Below are positions 51,991-59,766 of a stretch of DNA of 64,000 nt, piece after piece. The notes under the pieces are model-generated. The model did no database searches, was not told the DNA's origin, and was given only the letters and a program-made list of their open reading frames with translations. This DNA comes from DSWT01 sp036845725 (GTDB lineage Bacteria > Chloroflexota > Anaerolineae > B4-G1 > SLSP01). Location: contig DAIUDK010000006.1 in the NCBI GenBank assembly GCA_036845725.1, positions 1 to 64,000 on the forward strand. Reading direction: 5' to 3'. Within the stretch, counting starts at the first letter, position 1; each line of letters opens with the position of its first letter. Position numbers and translations under genes: made by a program.

Positions 51991-52362
51991 ATGACAACAG
52001 TATTGGTCGTTGACGATGAATTGGCGATTCGGCGAATGTTGGGCTATATGCTCGGTAAAACCGATTATACAGTGTTGATGGCAAGTAATGGCGAGGAGGC
52101 TTTGGAGAAGTTGGCGACCAATCCGGTCAGCGTGCTGCTTTTGGATATTGCCATGCCCAAAATGGACGGCTTCACGCTGCTACGGCATGTACGCGCCATG
52201 CCGGATTATCAGGCGCTTCCTGTGATCATCCTGACGGCCAGCAACGACGAGGTCAAGCGCGTCAAGGCACTGGATGCAGGCGCGAATCTCTTCTTGAACA
52301 AACTGGTCAAACCCAATGAATTATTAGTCGCTATCGATCAAAGCATACGGAAAGCGGGCTAA
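51991..52362 (+). CDS. CheY-like single-domain response regulator
   Basis: 123 residues from ATG 51991 (AAGGA eight bases upstream; an earlier in-frame GTG at 51973 contains that SD). All receiver residues are intact: acidic pair in VLVVDDELAIRR, phosphoacceptor Asp in LLLDIAMPKMDGF, Thr in ILTAS and Lys in LVKPNEL. No output domain and no kinase gene nearby, so it must work with a partner elsewhere. Confidence 0.92.
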   Translation: MTTVLVVDDELAIRRMLGYMLGKTDYTVLMASNGEEALEKLATNPVSVLLLDIAMPKMDGFTLLRHVRAMPDYQALPVIILTASNDEVKRVKALDAGANLFLNKLVKPNELLVAIDQSIRKAG

Positions 52363-52376
52363 AGTAACACACAACA

Positions 52377-52406
52377 AAAGCCGGTTGGAGATCTCCAACC
52401 GGCTTT
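52377..52406. terminator. perfect 30-bp palindromic bidirectional terminator
   Basis: AAAGCCGGTTGGAGA followed by its exact complement (52377-52406), with A and T tracts outside, between the converging response regulator and tpiA. Shares the AAGCCGGTT core with 12122-12153. Confidence 0.85.
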
Positions 52407-52443
52407 ATAGTTTCCTGTTAGGGCTGTGTCACATGCTGGGGAT

Positions 52444-53214
52444 CTAGACGTTCAACGCCGCAATCGCGTTTTTGACAATCCCCGTAAACGAATCAACCTT
52501 GAGACTCGCGCCGCCGACCAGCGCACCGTCGATGTTGGGCATCACGATGAACTCGGCCATGTTCTCCGCCTTGACGCTGCCGCCATACTGCACGCGAATC
52601 GCCTCGGCAACGGCGGCGTCGTACAACTCGACAAGCACATCACGGATGGCGGCCTGGATAATGCAATCGGCGTCTTGGGGCGTGGCAGTCAGCCCGGTGC
52701 CGATGGCCCAGATCGGCTCGTAGGCCAGCACGACCTTGACGGCGTCCGTGGTGGAGATACCCTCGAACGCGCCGCGAATCTGCGCCCCCACGAACGCCAC
52801 CGTTTCCCCGGCCCTGTTCTGCTCCAGGCTCTCGCCGATGCAGACGATCGGCGTGAGGCCGTGAGCCAGCGCAGTCTTGAGCTTGCAGTTGACAGTCTCG
52901 TCAGTTTCGCCGAAGAACTGGCGGCGCTCCGAGTGCCCCAGGATGACGTACTGCGCCAACTCCTTGACCATCGACGGCGAAATCTCGCCGGTGAACGCGC
53001 CGCTGTCTTCCCAGTACATATTCTGCGCGCCCACACCGATGTTCGATCCGGCCAGCACGTCGCGCACCGCGCTCAACACCGTCGCCGTGGGGCAGACCGC
53101 CAGTTCCATACCGGTGACGCCGGCCAGGCTTTCCTTCAGACCCGCCGCCAGGACGACACCCTCGGCCACGGTCTTGTTCATCTTCCAGTTTCCGGCAATG
53201 AATGGTTTTCGCAT
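52444..53214 (-). CDS. tpiA: triosephosphate isomerase
   Basis: 256 residues from ATG 53214, chosen for AGGAG just upstream and the standard start MRKPFIAGNWKMNK. Catalytic Lys in GNWKMNK, His in LGHSERRQFF, Glu in AYEPIWAIGTG and the flexible loop YGGSVKAENM. It interconverts DHAP and glyceraldehyde 3-phosphate. It lies 11 bp after pgk, as last gene of gap-pgk-tpi. Confidence 0.96.
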   Translation of the reverse strand: MRKPFIAGNWKMNKTVAEGVVLAAGLKESLAGVTGMELAVCPTATVLSAVRDVLAGSNIGVGAQNMYWEDSGAFTGEISPSMVKELAQYVILGHSERRQFFGETDETVNCKLKTALAHGLTPIVCIGESLEQNRAGETVAFVGAQIRGAFEGISTTDAVKVVLAYEPIWAIGTGLTATPQDADCIIQAAIRDVLVELYDAAVAEAIRVQYGGSVKAENMAEFIVMPNIDGALVGGASLKVDSFTGIVKNAIAALNV

Positions 53215-53225
53215 GGGTTCTCCTA

Positions 53226-54401
53226 TCACTTCTCGGCCAACGCCGCCACACCCGGCAGCACTTTACCTTCGAGGAATTCCAGGCTTGCGCCGCCGCCCGT
53301 GGAGACGTGGCTGACTTTGTCCGCAACACCGGCCTTCTTCACCGCCGAAGCCGAATCACCGCCGCCGATCACGGTCACGGCGTCCAGTTCGGCCAACACA
53401 CGCGCGATGGCGAAGGTCCCCTCGGCAAAGTTCGGTAGCTCGAACACGCCCATAGGGCCATTCCAGGCGACCGTCTTGGCCGTCTTGAGGATACCGGCAT
53501 ATTGGGCAATCGTCTCCGGACCAATGTCGAGGAGCCGCCAGCCGGGTTCAACCGCGTCTACAGCCACGACTTTGCGGTCGGCTTCGTTATCGAAGGCGTC
53601 GGCCACCACTCCATCCACCGGCAGCACCAGTTTGTCACCAGCCTCGGCGAGCAGCGCCGTGGCGGTATCCAGCACGCCATCTTCCACCAGCGAGTCACCC
53701 ATCTCCAGGCCCTGCGCCTTGAAAAACGTGTTCGCCATCCCGCCGCCGATGAGCACCTTATCGGCGATCTTCAGCATATTCTGGATGACGGCGATCTTGT
53801 CGGAGACCTTCGCGCCACCCAGGATCACAACGTAGGGATGCTCGGCGGCATCGGTGGCCTTGCTGAGGAACGCCACCTCTTTCTCCATCAAGAAACCGGC
53901 GACGGCGGGCAGATAGTGCGCCACGCCCTCGGTGGACGATTGCGCGCGGTGCGCCGTCCCAAAAGCGTCCATCACAAAAATCTCGCCCAACTTCGCCAGT
54001 TGTTCGGAAATCTTGGGATCGTTTTTGGTTTCCGCCTTGTAGAAACGGACGTTCTCCAACAGCATGACCTCGCCGGGTTGCAGCGCTGCCGCCAGCGCCT
54101 CGACCTCCGCGCCGATGCAGTCGGGCGCGAACTTGACCGGCTTGCCGAGCAGCTCCGCCAGACGGTCGGCTACCGGTTTGAGGCTGAACTCGGCCTCGTA
54201 GCCCGTCCCCGCCGGGCGGCCCAGGTGCGACATCAACACGAGCGCCGCGCCCTGTTCCAGAATGTACTTGATGGTCGGCAGCGTCGCCTTGATGCGCTTG
54301 TCATCGCTGATCACGCCGTCTTTGATCGGCACATTGAAATCCGCGCGCATCAACACGCGCTTACCCTGCAAATTAACATCACGAACGGTTTTCTTGTTCA
54401 T
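53226..54401 (-). CDS. pgk: phosphoglycerate kinase
   Basis: 391 residues from ATG 54401 (GAGGTG upstream). N-domain RVLMRADFNVPIKDG, LMSHLGRPAG and ENVRFYKAETKND bind 3-phosphoglycerate; C-domain VILGGAKVSDKI, GGGMANTFFKAQG and the nucleotide loop VIGGGDSASAVKK bind ATP. It makes ATP in glycolysis. An inverted-repeat spacer separates it from gap. Confidence 0.96.
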   Translation of the reverse strand: MNKKTVRDVNLQGKRVLMRADFNVPIKDGVISDDKRIKATLPTIKYILEQGAALVLMSHLGRPAGTGYEAEFSLKPVADRLAELLGKPVKFAPDCIGAEVEALAAALQPGEVMLLENVRFYKAETKNDPKISEQLAKLGEIFVMDAFGTAHRAQSSTEGVAHYLPAVAGFLMEKEVAFLSKATDAAEHPYVVILGGAKVSDKIAVIQNMLKIADKVLIGGGMANTFFKAQGLEMGDSLVEDGVLDTATALLAEAGDKLVLPVDGVVADAFDNEADRKVVAVDAVEPGWRLLDIGPETIAQYAGILKTAKTVAWNGPMGVFELPNFAEGTFAIARVLAELDAVTVIGGGDSASAVKKAGVADKVSHVSTGGGASLEFLEGKVLPGVAALAEK

Positions 54402-54458
54402 CTTTTCACCTCGATCTTGGAAATCGGTAATGAGTAACTGGTGAGGGGTCATCAGAAA

Positions 54459-54499
54459 ATTAGGGATTAGGTCGCCTTGCGTGATTCCTAATCCCTAAT
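54459..54499. repeat. 13-bp inverted repeat in the gap-pgk spacer
   Basis: ATTAGGGATTAGG (54459-54471) and its complement (54487-54499), 15-nt loop; outer ATCGGTAAT/ATTACCGAT words pair around it. It lies between co-directional genes, so it may act as a partial terminator or processing site that uncouples gap and pgk levels. Confidence 0.6.
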
Positions 54500-54528
54500 T
54501 ACTGATTACCGATTACTTATTTACTGCT

Positions 54529-55584
54529 TTACAGCCTGCTGGCGATCAACGCCGCCAGATCGGCGGTGCGGACGCTGTAACCCCACTCGTTGTCATACCA
54601 GGTCACAACCTTGAGGAAGTCGTTCTTTTCCTTGCCAAGCACCATGGTGAACGGCAGGTCCACAGAGGAGCTGTGCGGGTCGCCCTTGTAGTCGATGCTG
54701 ACCAATGGCTCGTCCACAGCCTGCAAAATGCCCTTCAGCGGGCCGGCCGCCGCGTCGCGGAAGATCTGGCGCAGTTCCTCGGTCGTCGTCGGTACTTCGA
54801 CCTGTGCGGTGAAGTCCACCACGGAGACCGTCGAGGTCGGGACGCGCAGCGCGTAGCCGTCGAACTTGCCCTTCAGGTCGGGGATGACGAGCGCCACAGC
54901 CTTCGCCGCGCCGGTGGTGGTGGGGATAATGCTCATCGCCGCCGCGCGGGCACGCCGCAGGTCGCTGTGCGGCAGGTCGAGGATCTTCTGATCGTTGGTG
55001 TACGCGTGGATCGTCGTCATCAAACCGCGCACGATCTTGAAGTGGTCGTGGACCACCTTAGCCGCCGGGGCCAGACAGTTGGTGGTACAAGACGCATTCG
55101 AGAGGACGTGGTGATTGGCGGGGTCGTAAGCATCGTCGTTCACGCCCATCACAATGGTCAGGTCTTCGCCCTGAGCCGGAGCCGAGATGATGACTTTCTT
55201 CGCGCCGCCCCGGGTGATGTGGTTCTCCGCGCCCTTGGCCTGCCGGCCCTTCTTATCAATGCCATCTTTCTTGATGGTGAACAAGCCAGTGGACTCGACC
55301 ACGATGTCGACGCCCATATCGCCCCACGGGATATTGCCCGGATCGGTTTCCTTGAAGGCCGTGACCTTCTTGCCATCGATGAACAGGGCGTCATCGGCGA
55401 CTTCCACCACGCCGTCGAAGCGGCCGTAGTTGGAGTCGTACTTGAGCAGATGCGCCATCGTCTTCAAATCGCCGATGTCGTTGAAGGCCACCACTTCCAA
55501 TGTATCAGGATGAAAATCCCGAATCGCCTTGAGCACTTGCCGCCCGATGCGGCCAAATCCGTTAATGCCTACTTTCGTTGCCAT
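54529..55584 (-). CDS. gap: glyceraldehyde-3-phosphate dehydrogenase, type I
   Basis: 351 residues from ATG 55584 (AAAGGAG upstream), starting MATKVGINGFGRIGRQVL. NAD-binding and VVESTGLF elements, catalytic Cys in SNASCTTNCLAPAAKV, His in the HAYTNDQKILDLPHSDLRRARAAA region, and WYDNEWGYSVR near the end. It is the first gene of gap-pgk-tpi and lies just downstream of yvcK. Confidence 0.96.
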   Translation of the reverse strand: MATKVGINGFGRIGRQVLKAIRDFHPDTLEVVAFNDIGDLKTMAHLLKYDSNYGRFDGVVEVADDALFIDGKKVTAFKETDPGNIPWGDMGVDIVVESTGLFTIKKDGIDKKGRQAKGAENHITRGGAKKVIISAPAQGEDLTIVMGVNDDAYDPANHHVLSNASCTTNCLAPAAKVVHDHFKIVRGLMTTIHAYTNDQKILDLPHSDLRRARAAAMSIIPTTTGAAKAVALVIPDLKGKFDGYALRVPTSTVSVVDFTAQVEVPTTTEELRQIFRDAAAGPLKGILQAVDEPLVSIDYKGDPHSSSVDLPFTMVLGKEKNDFLKVVTWYDNEWGYSVRTADLAALIASRL

Positions 55585-55627
55585 ACTACACACTCCTTTT
55601 GTGAATTGGATTGAAGAAATTTGACTG

Positions 55628-56914
55628 TCAATCGCGTATCAAACCCATCAGGATCCGCGCGATTTTACCACTTTCATGATGCCCGCTCAGGGTTTCGTCC
55701 ACCAGATCCGCCGCGATCACGTGCAAATCCTTGCGGGATTCCAGATCGGGCTGCACCCACTCGACGGCCTCGGTCGGTTTGATCTCGGGCACACGGCTAT
55801 TAACGACCGCCGTAGAAACCAGGCCGGTCCCCAGATGCTTTTCAAGTGCCTGAAGATGCTCTTGCGCCGTATAGCCGTCGGTTTCGCCGGGCTGCGTGGC
55901 GATGTTGCAGACGTACACCCTGGGAGCGCGCGTCGCCTGCAATGCCTCGGCGATCTGCGGCACCAACAGGTTGGGCAGAATGCTAGTATAGAGACTGCCC
56001 GGCCCGATCACCACCAGATCCGCTTCCAGGATGGCACGGATGGCTTCAGGATAGGCCCTGGGCATCTCCGGTTCGAGCATCACCCGCAAGATGCGCCCGT
56101 GCGCCTCGGGGATCACCGATTCACCCCGCACACGGGCGAGCGCACCGCCGTTCTCCTGCACATCGGCGCACAGCGTCACCGCTTCAAGCGTGCTCGGCAG
56201 CACCTGCCCCTGCACGGCCAACACTCGGCTGGACTCTTTGAGCGCCGACTCGAAGGAGCCGGTGATGCCAGCCATCGCGCTGATGAAGAGGTTGCCGAAA
56301 CTGTGGCCGCGCAAATCCTCGCCGCCGGCAAAGCGGTACTGGTAGAGCCGGGTGATGAGCGCCTCATCGTCGGCCAGTGCTGCGATGCAGTTGCGGAAAT
56401 CGCCCGGCGGCAGGATGCCCAGACCGCGTCGCAGCCGGCCGGAAGAGCCACCATCATCGGCGACGGTGACGATGGCCGTCAGATTGGACGTGTACTGCTT
56501 CAACCCGCGCAGGATGGTGGATTGCCCGTGCCCTCCCCCGATGACCACGATCTTGGCACCACGCCCTCGCCGGCGGTAGTTGTACAACGTGCCCGGGACG
56601 TCGTCGAACGCTCCCGCGACGAAAGGCTCCAGGATGGTGCGATTGAGCGCCCACAGCGCCAGAACAATGCTCCCTACCCCGAGGATGAGGAACAGTGCCA
56701 CCCGCACGAAACGCGGCAGAAACTGAAGCGTGACATAGTGAAAGTACGACGGGAGGGGATAAAACGCGCGCAACGCCGCAGCGCCGCCCAAGCTCAACAA
56801 GGCAATCCCGAAGGTTAGCAAAACTAGCCAGCGTTTAAGGCCTAACCCCGGCTGCAGCCATTGCAAATGAGCGTACCAGGGCTGTCTTCCGGTGTGCTTT
56901 ACCCTCCACTTCAT
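55628..56914 (-). CDS. yvcK: gluconeogenesis factor YvcK/CofD-like protein with N-terminal membrane helices
   Basis: 428 residues from ATG 56914. N-terminal ~105 residues carry two transmembrane helices (about 28-53 and 72-92), not part of classical YvcK; the rest is the UPF0052/CofD-like domain: VVIGGGHGQSTILRGLKQY, IVTVADDGGSSGRLRR, PPGDFRNCIAALAD, GHSFGNLFISAM and VVIGPGSLYTSILPNLLV. YvcK binds UDP-sugars and supports growth on gluconeogenic carbon and wall synthesis. A consensus promoter ends 7 bp before this ATG, so the message is probably leaderless; the upstream in-frame extension would overlap the promoter and a terminator. Confidence 0.88.
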   Translation of the reverse strand: MKWRVKHTGRQPWYAHLQWLQPGLGLKRWLVLLTFGIALLSLGGAAALRAFYPLPSYFHYVTLQFLPRFVRVALFLILGVGSIVLALWALNRTILEPFVAGAFDDVPGTLYNYRRRGRGAKIVVIGGGHGQSTILRGLKQYTSNLTAIVTVADDGGSSGRLRRGLGILPPGDFRNCIAALADDEALITRLYQYRFAGGEDLRGHSFGNLFISAMAGITGSFESALKESSRVLAVQGQVLPSTLEAVTLCADVQENGGALARVRGESVIPEAHGRILRVMLEPEMPRAYPEAIRAILEADLVVIGPGSLYTSILPNLLVPQIAEALQATRAPRVYVCNIATQPGETDGYTAQEHLQALEKHLGTGLVSTAVVNSRVPEIKPTEAVEWVQPDLESRKDLHVIAADLVDETLSGHHESGKIARILMGLIRD

Positions 56915-56921
56915 CGAAGAA

Positions 56922-56949
56922 ATTATACTCAAAATAAAAGCCGTGTCAA
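56922..56949 (-). promoter_or_regulatory. consensus promoter of yvcK (leaderless)
   Basis: On the minus strand: perfect TTGACA (56949-56944), 16-bp spacer, perfect TATAAT (56927-56922), then 7 nt and the ATG at 56914. Transcription would start at or next to the A of the start codon. Confidence 0.85.
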
Positions 56950-56964
56950 TAAACAGCCACAACA

Positions 56965-56996
56965 AAACGCCGTGGACAAGTGCGTCCACGGCGTTT
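56965..56996 (-). terminator. intrinsic terminator of rsfS
   Basis: AAACGCCGTGGAC and its exact complement (13-bp stem, 6-nt loop) followed on the minus strand by TTTTGTTG. Confidence 0.85.
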
Positions 56997-57017
56997 CAGG
57001 TCCTCATAAGTTGCCGC

Positions 57018-57368
57018 TCACTGAATCCGCGCCACCACGCGGCCGTTTTTCCACAACTCTTCGAGCCGGTAGAAGGCACGCATCTCCGGATCGAAAAGAT
57101 GCACGATGACGCTGTTGAAGTCCACCAGAACCCACCCGGAATCCGACCCGCCTTCCACGTTGAGCGGGATGAGATGCTCATCCGTCTTCTTGAGTCCCTC
57201 GCGCAGCGCGCTTTGCAAAGCGTCCAGTTGCCGCCGGCTGGTCCCCGAGCAGATGACAAAATAATCGGTAAACGTTGTGACCTCACGGAGATCAAGAATC
57301 AGGATGTTCTCACCCTGTTTGTCGACGATGATCTCCGCAATACGATGTGCTAAGTCTAAACTCTCCAC
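57018..57368 (-). CDS. rsfS: ribosomal silencing factor RsfS
   Basis: 116 residues from GTG 57368, preceded by AAGGGGG; an upstream TTG at 57404 has no SD. Family motifs: AHRIAEIIVDKQGENILILDLREVTTFTDYFVICSGTSRRQLDAL, EGGSDSGWVLVDFNSVIVHLFDPEMRAFYRLEELW. RsfS binds ribosomal protein uL14 and blocks subunit joining under nutrient stress. Confidence 0.94.
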   Translation of the reverse strand: MESLDLAHRIAEIIVDKQGENILILDLREVTTFTDYFVICSGTSRRQLDALQSALREGLKKTDEHLIPLNVEGGSDSGWVLVDFNSVIVHLFDPEMRAFYRLEELWKNGRVVARIQ

Positions 57369-57422
57369 CCAACCCCCTTGAGATAGTTGCGAGTTGCAAG
57401 TCAAGAAATCCGTTGGAATCCG

Positions 57423-57440
57423 TTCAATCCGTTGACAGAA
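57423..57440 (+). repeat. TTCAATCCGTTGACAGAA intergenic word
   Basis: Member of the AATCTGCTGACA family, here in the 81-bp spacer between an M42 peptidase gene and rsfS. Next to it AATCCGTT occurs three times at 7-9-nt steps. Confidence 0.5.
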
Positions 57441-57449
57441 AACATCGCT

Positions 57450-58433
57450 CTACGCGCGCAAGGCTGTCACCAGCAGGGCGATAGCGTTTTCGACGTCGGC
57501 TGCATCGACCATTTCCGATGGGCTGTGGATGAAGCGGCAGGGGATGCTCACGCAGCCGCTCGGCACGCCCGCGCGCACCAACTGCATCGCGGCGGCGTCG
57601 GTCGAACCGCCGAGCAGGATTTCCATCTGGTAAGGCAAACCGGCCTCTTTGGCCGCGGCGACGAGCTTGTCGCGCACCAGCGGATGGGAAATCATCCCAC
57701 CGTCCTTGACCTTGATGGCCGGGCCTTTGCCCAGTTCGACCGCCATCGGGTGTGCTTTGGGCGTGTCGCCGGTCCCCGTCACGTCAATGGAGATCGCCAT
57801 GTCGGGATCGACGCGGAACGCCGACGTGCGCGCGCCCGCCAGGCCGATCTCTTCCTGGGTGCTGAAAATGGCGTAGACTTCGTGCGGTGTGTCCTTAAGC
57901 CGGCGCAGCACTTCGATCAGCACGTAACAGCCAACGCGGTCGTCCATCGTCTTGCTGACGAGGCGCTGCCCCTGGCGCACCAGCGGGCCGATGAACTGCC
58001 CCGGATCGCCAACGGCTACCGGGCAACCCTCACGGCTCGTCGCCCCCACGTCGATGTAGAGGTGCTGAAGCGCCGGCATACTGTTGGCATCGTCGCGCCG
58101 CTCCATAGAGACGACGCCCACAACGCCGTTGGCAAACCGCACGCGGCTGCCGGCACAGTTGAGGGGCCGCAGCCCGCCGATCGACGTAAAACGCACGTAG
58201 CCCTGTTCCTCGACATACGTTGCCATCACGCCGATTTCATCCATGTGGGCCGCGAGCGCGATCTTCTGCCCGCCGCCCGTCCCTTTGCGATAGGCGATCA
58301 GGCTGCCGAGCGGATCAATCCGCAGCTCGTCGGCAAGCGGCGCAACTTCCTCGCGGATGATGTCACGGATCGCGTCTTCGTATCCCGAAGGGCCAAACGT
58401 TTGCGTAAGTTTTTCCAATAAGTCCAGGTTCAA
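57450..58433 (-). CDS. M42 family metallopeptidase, copy 1
   Basis: 327 residues. Two-metal aminopeptidase motifs: AAHMDEIGVM (His and Asp), MDDRVGCYVL (Asp), STQEEIGLAG (catalytic Glu pair), SIDVTGTGD and PCRFIHSPSE (last His). M42 enzymes form large tetrahedral assemblies that trim peptides (glutamyl-, leucyl- or deblocking aminopeptidases). It is the last of three tandem M42 genes; a scaffold gap lies just upstream. Confidence 0.93.
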   Translation of the reverse strand: MNLDLLEKLTQTFGPSGYEDAIRDIIREEVAPLADELRIDPLGSLIAYRKGTGGGQKIALAAHMDEIGVMATYVEEQGYVRFTSIGGLRPLNCAGSRVRFANGVVGVVSMERRDDANSMPALQHLYIDVGATSREGCPVAVGDPGQFIGPLVRQGQRLVSKTMDDRVGCYVLIEVLRRLKDTPHEVYAIFSTQEEIGLAGARTSAFRVDPDMAISIDVTGTGDTPKAHPMAVELGKGPAIKVKDGGMISHPLVRDKLVAAAKEAGLPYQMEILLGGSTDAAAMQLVRAGVPSGCVSIPCRFIHSPSEMVDAADVENAIALLVTALRA

Positions 58434-58641
58434 GGTCGTCTCCTAGGAACAAAGTCTACAAGATTGGTTTCTGTCAGCAGATTGAGNNNNNNNNNNNNNN
58501 NNNNNNNNNNNNNNNNNNNNNNNNNNNNNNNNNNNNNNNNNNNNNNNNNNNNNNNNNNNNNNNNNNNNNNNNNNNNNNNNNNNNNNAAGGTCGTCTCCTA
58601 GGAACAAAGTCTACAAGATTGGTTTCTGTCAGCAGATTGAG
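58432..58641. other. scaffold gap: 100 N between two identical 55-bp copies
   Basis: 58432-58486 equals 58587-58641, with exactly 100 N (58487-58586) between. As with the gap at 5393, the contigs overlap by 55 bp and the real sequence likely contains it once; the true intergenic distance between the two M42 genes is then about 130 bp. Confidence 0.9.
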
Positions 58642-58708
58642 TAGATGAAGCAGATTTTCCGCTTTTGACAGAGAAAATCTGCTCAATTCGCTTAATCTGC
58701 TGACAAAA
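58626..58708. repeat. nested inverted repeat of the CTGCTGACA word family
   Basis: CTGTCAGCAGATTGAG (58626-58641) and CTTAATCTGCTGACAAAA (58691-58708) face each other, and an inner pair GCAGATTTTC/GAAAATCTGC lies between, so the whole spacer can fold into a long hairpin between M42 copies 1 and 2. Confidence 0.6.
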
Positions 58709-58719
58709 ATAGTAAATCT

Positions 58720-59766
58720 TTACGTAAATGCCAGCGTTTCAGGCGTCAGTTGGGCGATGGCGGCACGCACGAGACGCAGGGTGTTTTCTACGTCGTCGGG
58801 GCGCAGCAGGGCGCGCGGGCCATGGATGTAGCGGCAGGGCACGGCGATGGTGATCGCCGGAACGCCGCCGCGCGCGCGGGTGATGCTGGCCGCTTCGGTG
58901 CTGCTGATGCCCGGCTGCTTGAGCTGGTAAGGAATGCCCTCCGCATCTGCCACCTTCAGCACGTGGCTCAACAGCCGTGGCGGGGTCGTATACGAGCGAT
59001 CCTTCACGGTGATCGCCGGTCCCTTGCCCAACTCGGTTGTCGGGCTGACGTCCTTTTCCTCTTTGGGCAGATCGTCGGCGATGGTGCCTTCCAGCGCAAA
59101 CCCGACGTCCGGTTCGACGGCGAAAGCCGCGACCTGCGCGCCGCGCAGCCCCACTTCCTCTTGCACGGTGAAGACGCCGTACACGTCACAGGGCAGCCGC
59201 TCGCCCTGCAAAAGCGCGATCAAGACGGCGCATCCGGCGCGGTCGTCGAAGGCTTTGCCGGTGACAGCGGCGCCCATTTCGCGGAAGCGCGTGGCAAACG
59301 TGATCGGCGTGCCGAGCGGAGCCGCGCTCTGAGCGTCGTCCTTGCTCGACGCGCCGATGTCGATCACCAGTTTGTCCACCGGCTTGACCGTTGTGTCGCC
59401 GTTCGCGCGGTGAATAGCTTGCAGGCCGATCACGCCGGGCAGCTTGTCCTTCCCCACCCAGACGTGCAATCCCGGCAGCAAACGCGCGTCGAGGCTGCCG
59501 ATGGGTTCGGCGCGCAGTCCCCCGTCGCCGGTGTGACCGACGACCATCAGGCCGACTTCGTCCATGTGCGCTGTCACCAGGACGCGCACTGGGTTCTCGC
59601 CCGTACCGCGCTTGAGCGTGATCAGGTTGCCGAGCGCATCGACGCGCAGCTCATCGACGTGGTCTTGCACCAACGGCTTGATGGCGCTGCGGATGGCGGT
59701 CTCGTTCCCCGAAACGCCGGTGAGGTCGGAGAGCGTTTGCAAGAGAGTCATCACGGTGTCGGTCAT
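58720..59766 (-). CDS. M42 family metallopeptidase, copy 2
   Basis: 348 residues. Motifs: TAHMDEVGLMV, KAFDDRAGCAV, TVQEEVGLRGAQ, ALEGTIADD (Glu where copies 1 and 3 have Asp) and PCRYIHGPRA. The metal ligands are complete. Its ATG overlaps the stop of copy 3 (ATGA), so the two are translationally coupled and may co-assemble. Confidence 0.93.
   Translation of the reverse strand: MTDTVMTLLQTLSDLTGVSGNETAIRSAIKPLVQDHVDELRVDALGNLITLKRGTGENPVRVLVTAHMDEVGLMVVGHTGDGGLRAEPIGSLDARLLPGLHVWVGKDKLPGVIGLQAIHRANGDTTVKPVDKLVIDIGASSKDDAQSAAPLGTPITFATRFREMGAAVTGKAFDDRAGCAVLIALLQGERLPCDVYGVFTVQEEVGLRGAQVAAFAVEPDVGFALEGTIADDLPKEEKDVSPTTELGKGPAITVKDRSYTTPPRLLSHVLKVADAEGIPYQLKQPGISSTEAASITRARGGVPAITIAVPCRYIHGPRALLRPDDVENTLRLVRAAIAQLTPETLAFT

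Noticed and set aside
52426..53835. 469-codon plus-strand frame across tpiA and pgk
   Set aside because: Antisense to two unmistakable glycolytic genes; it arises from codon bias.
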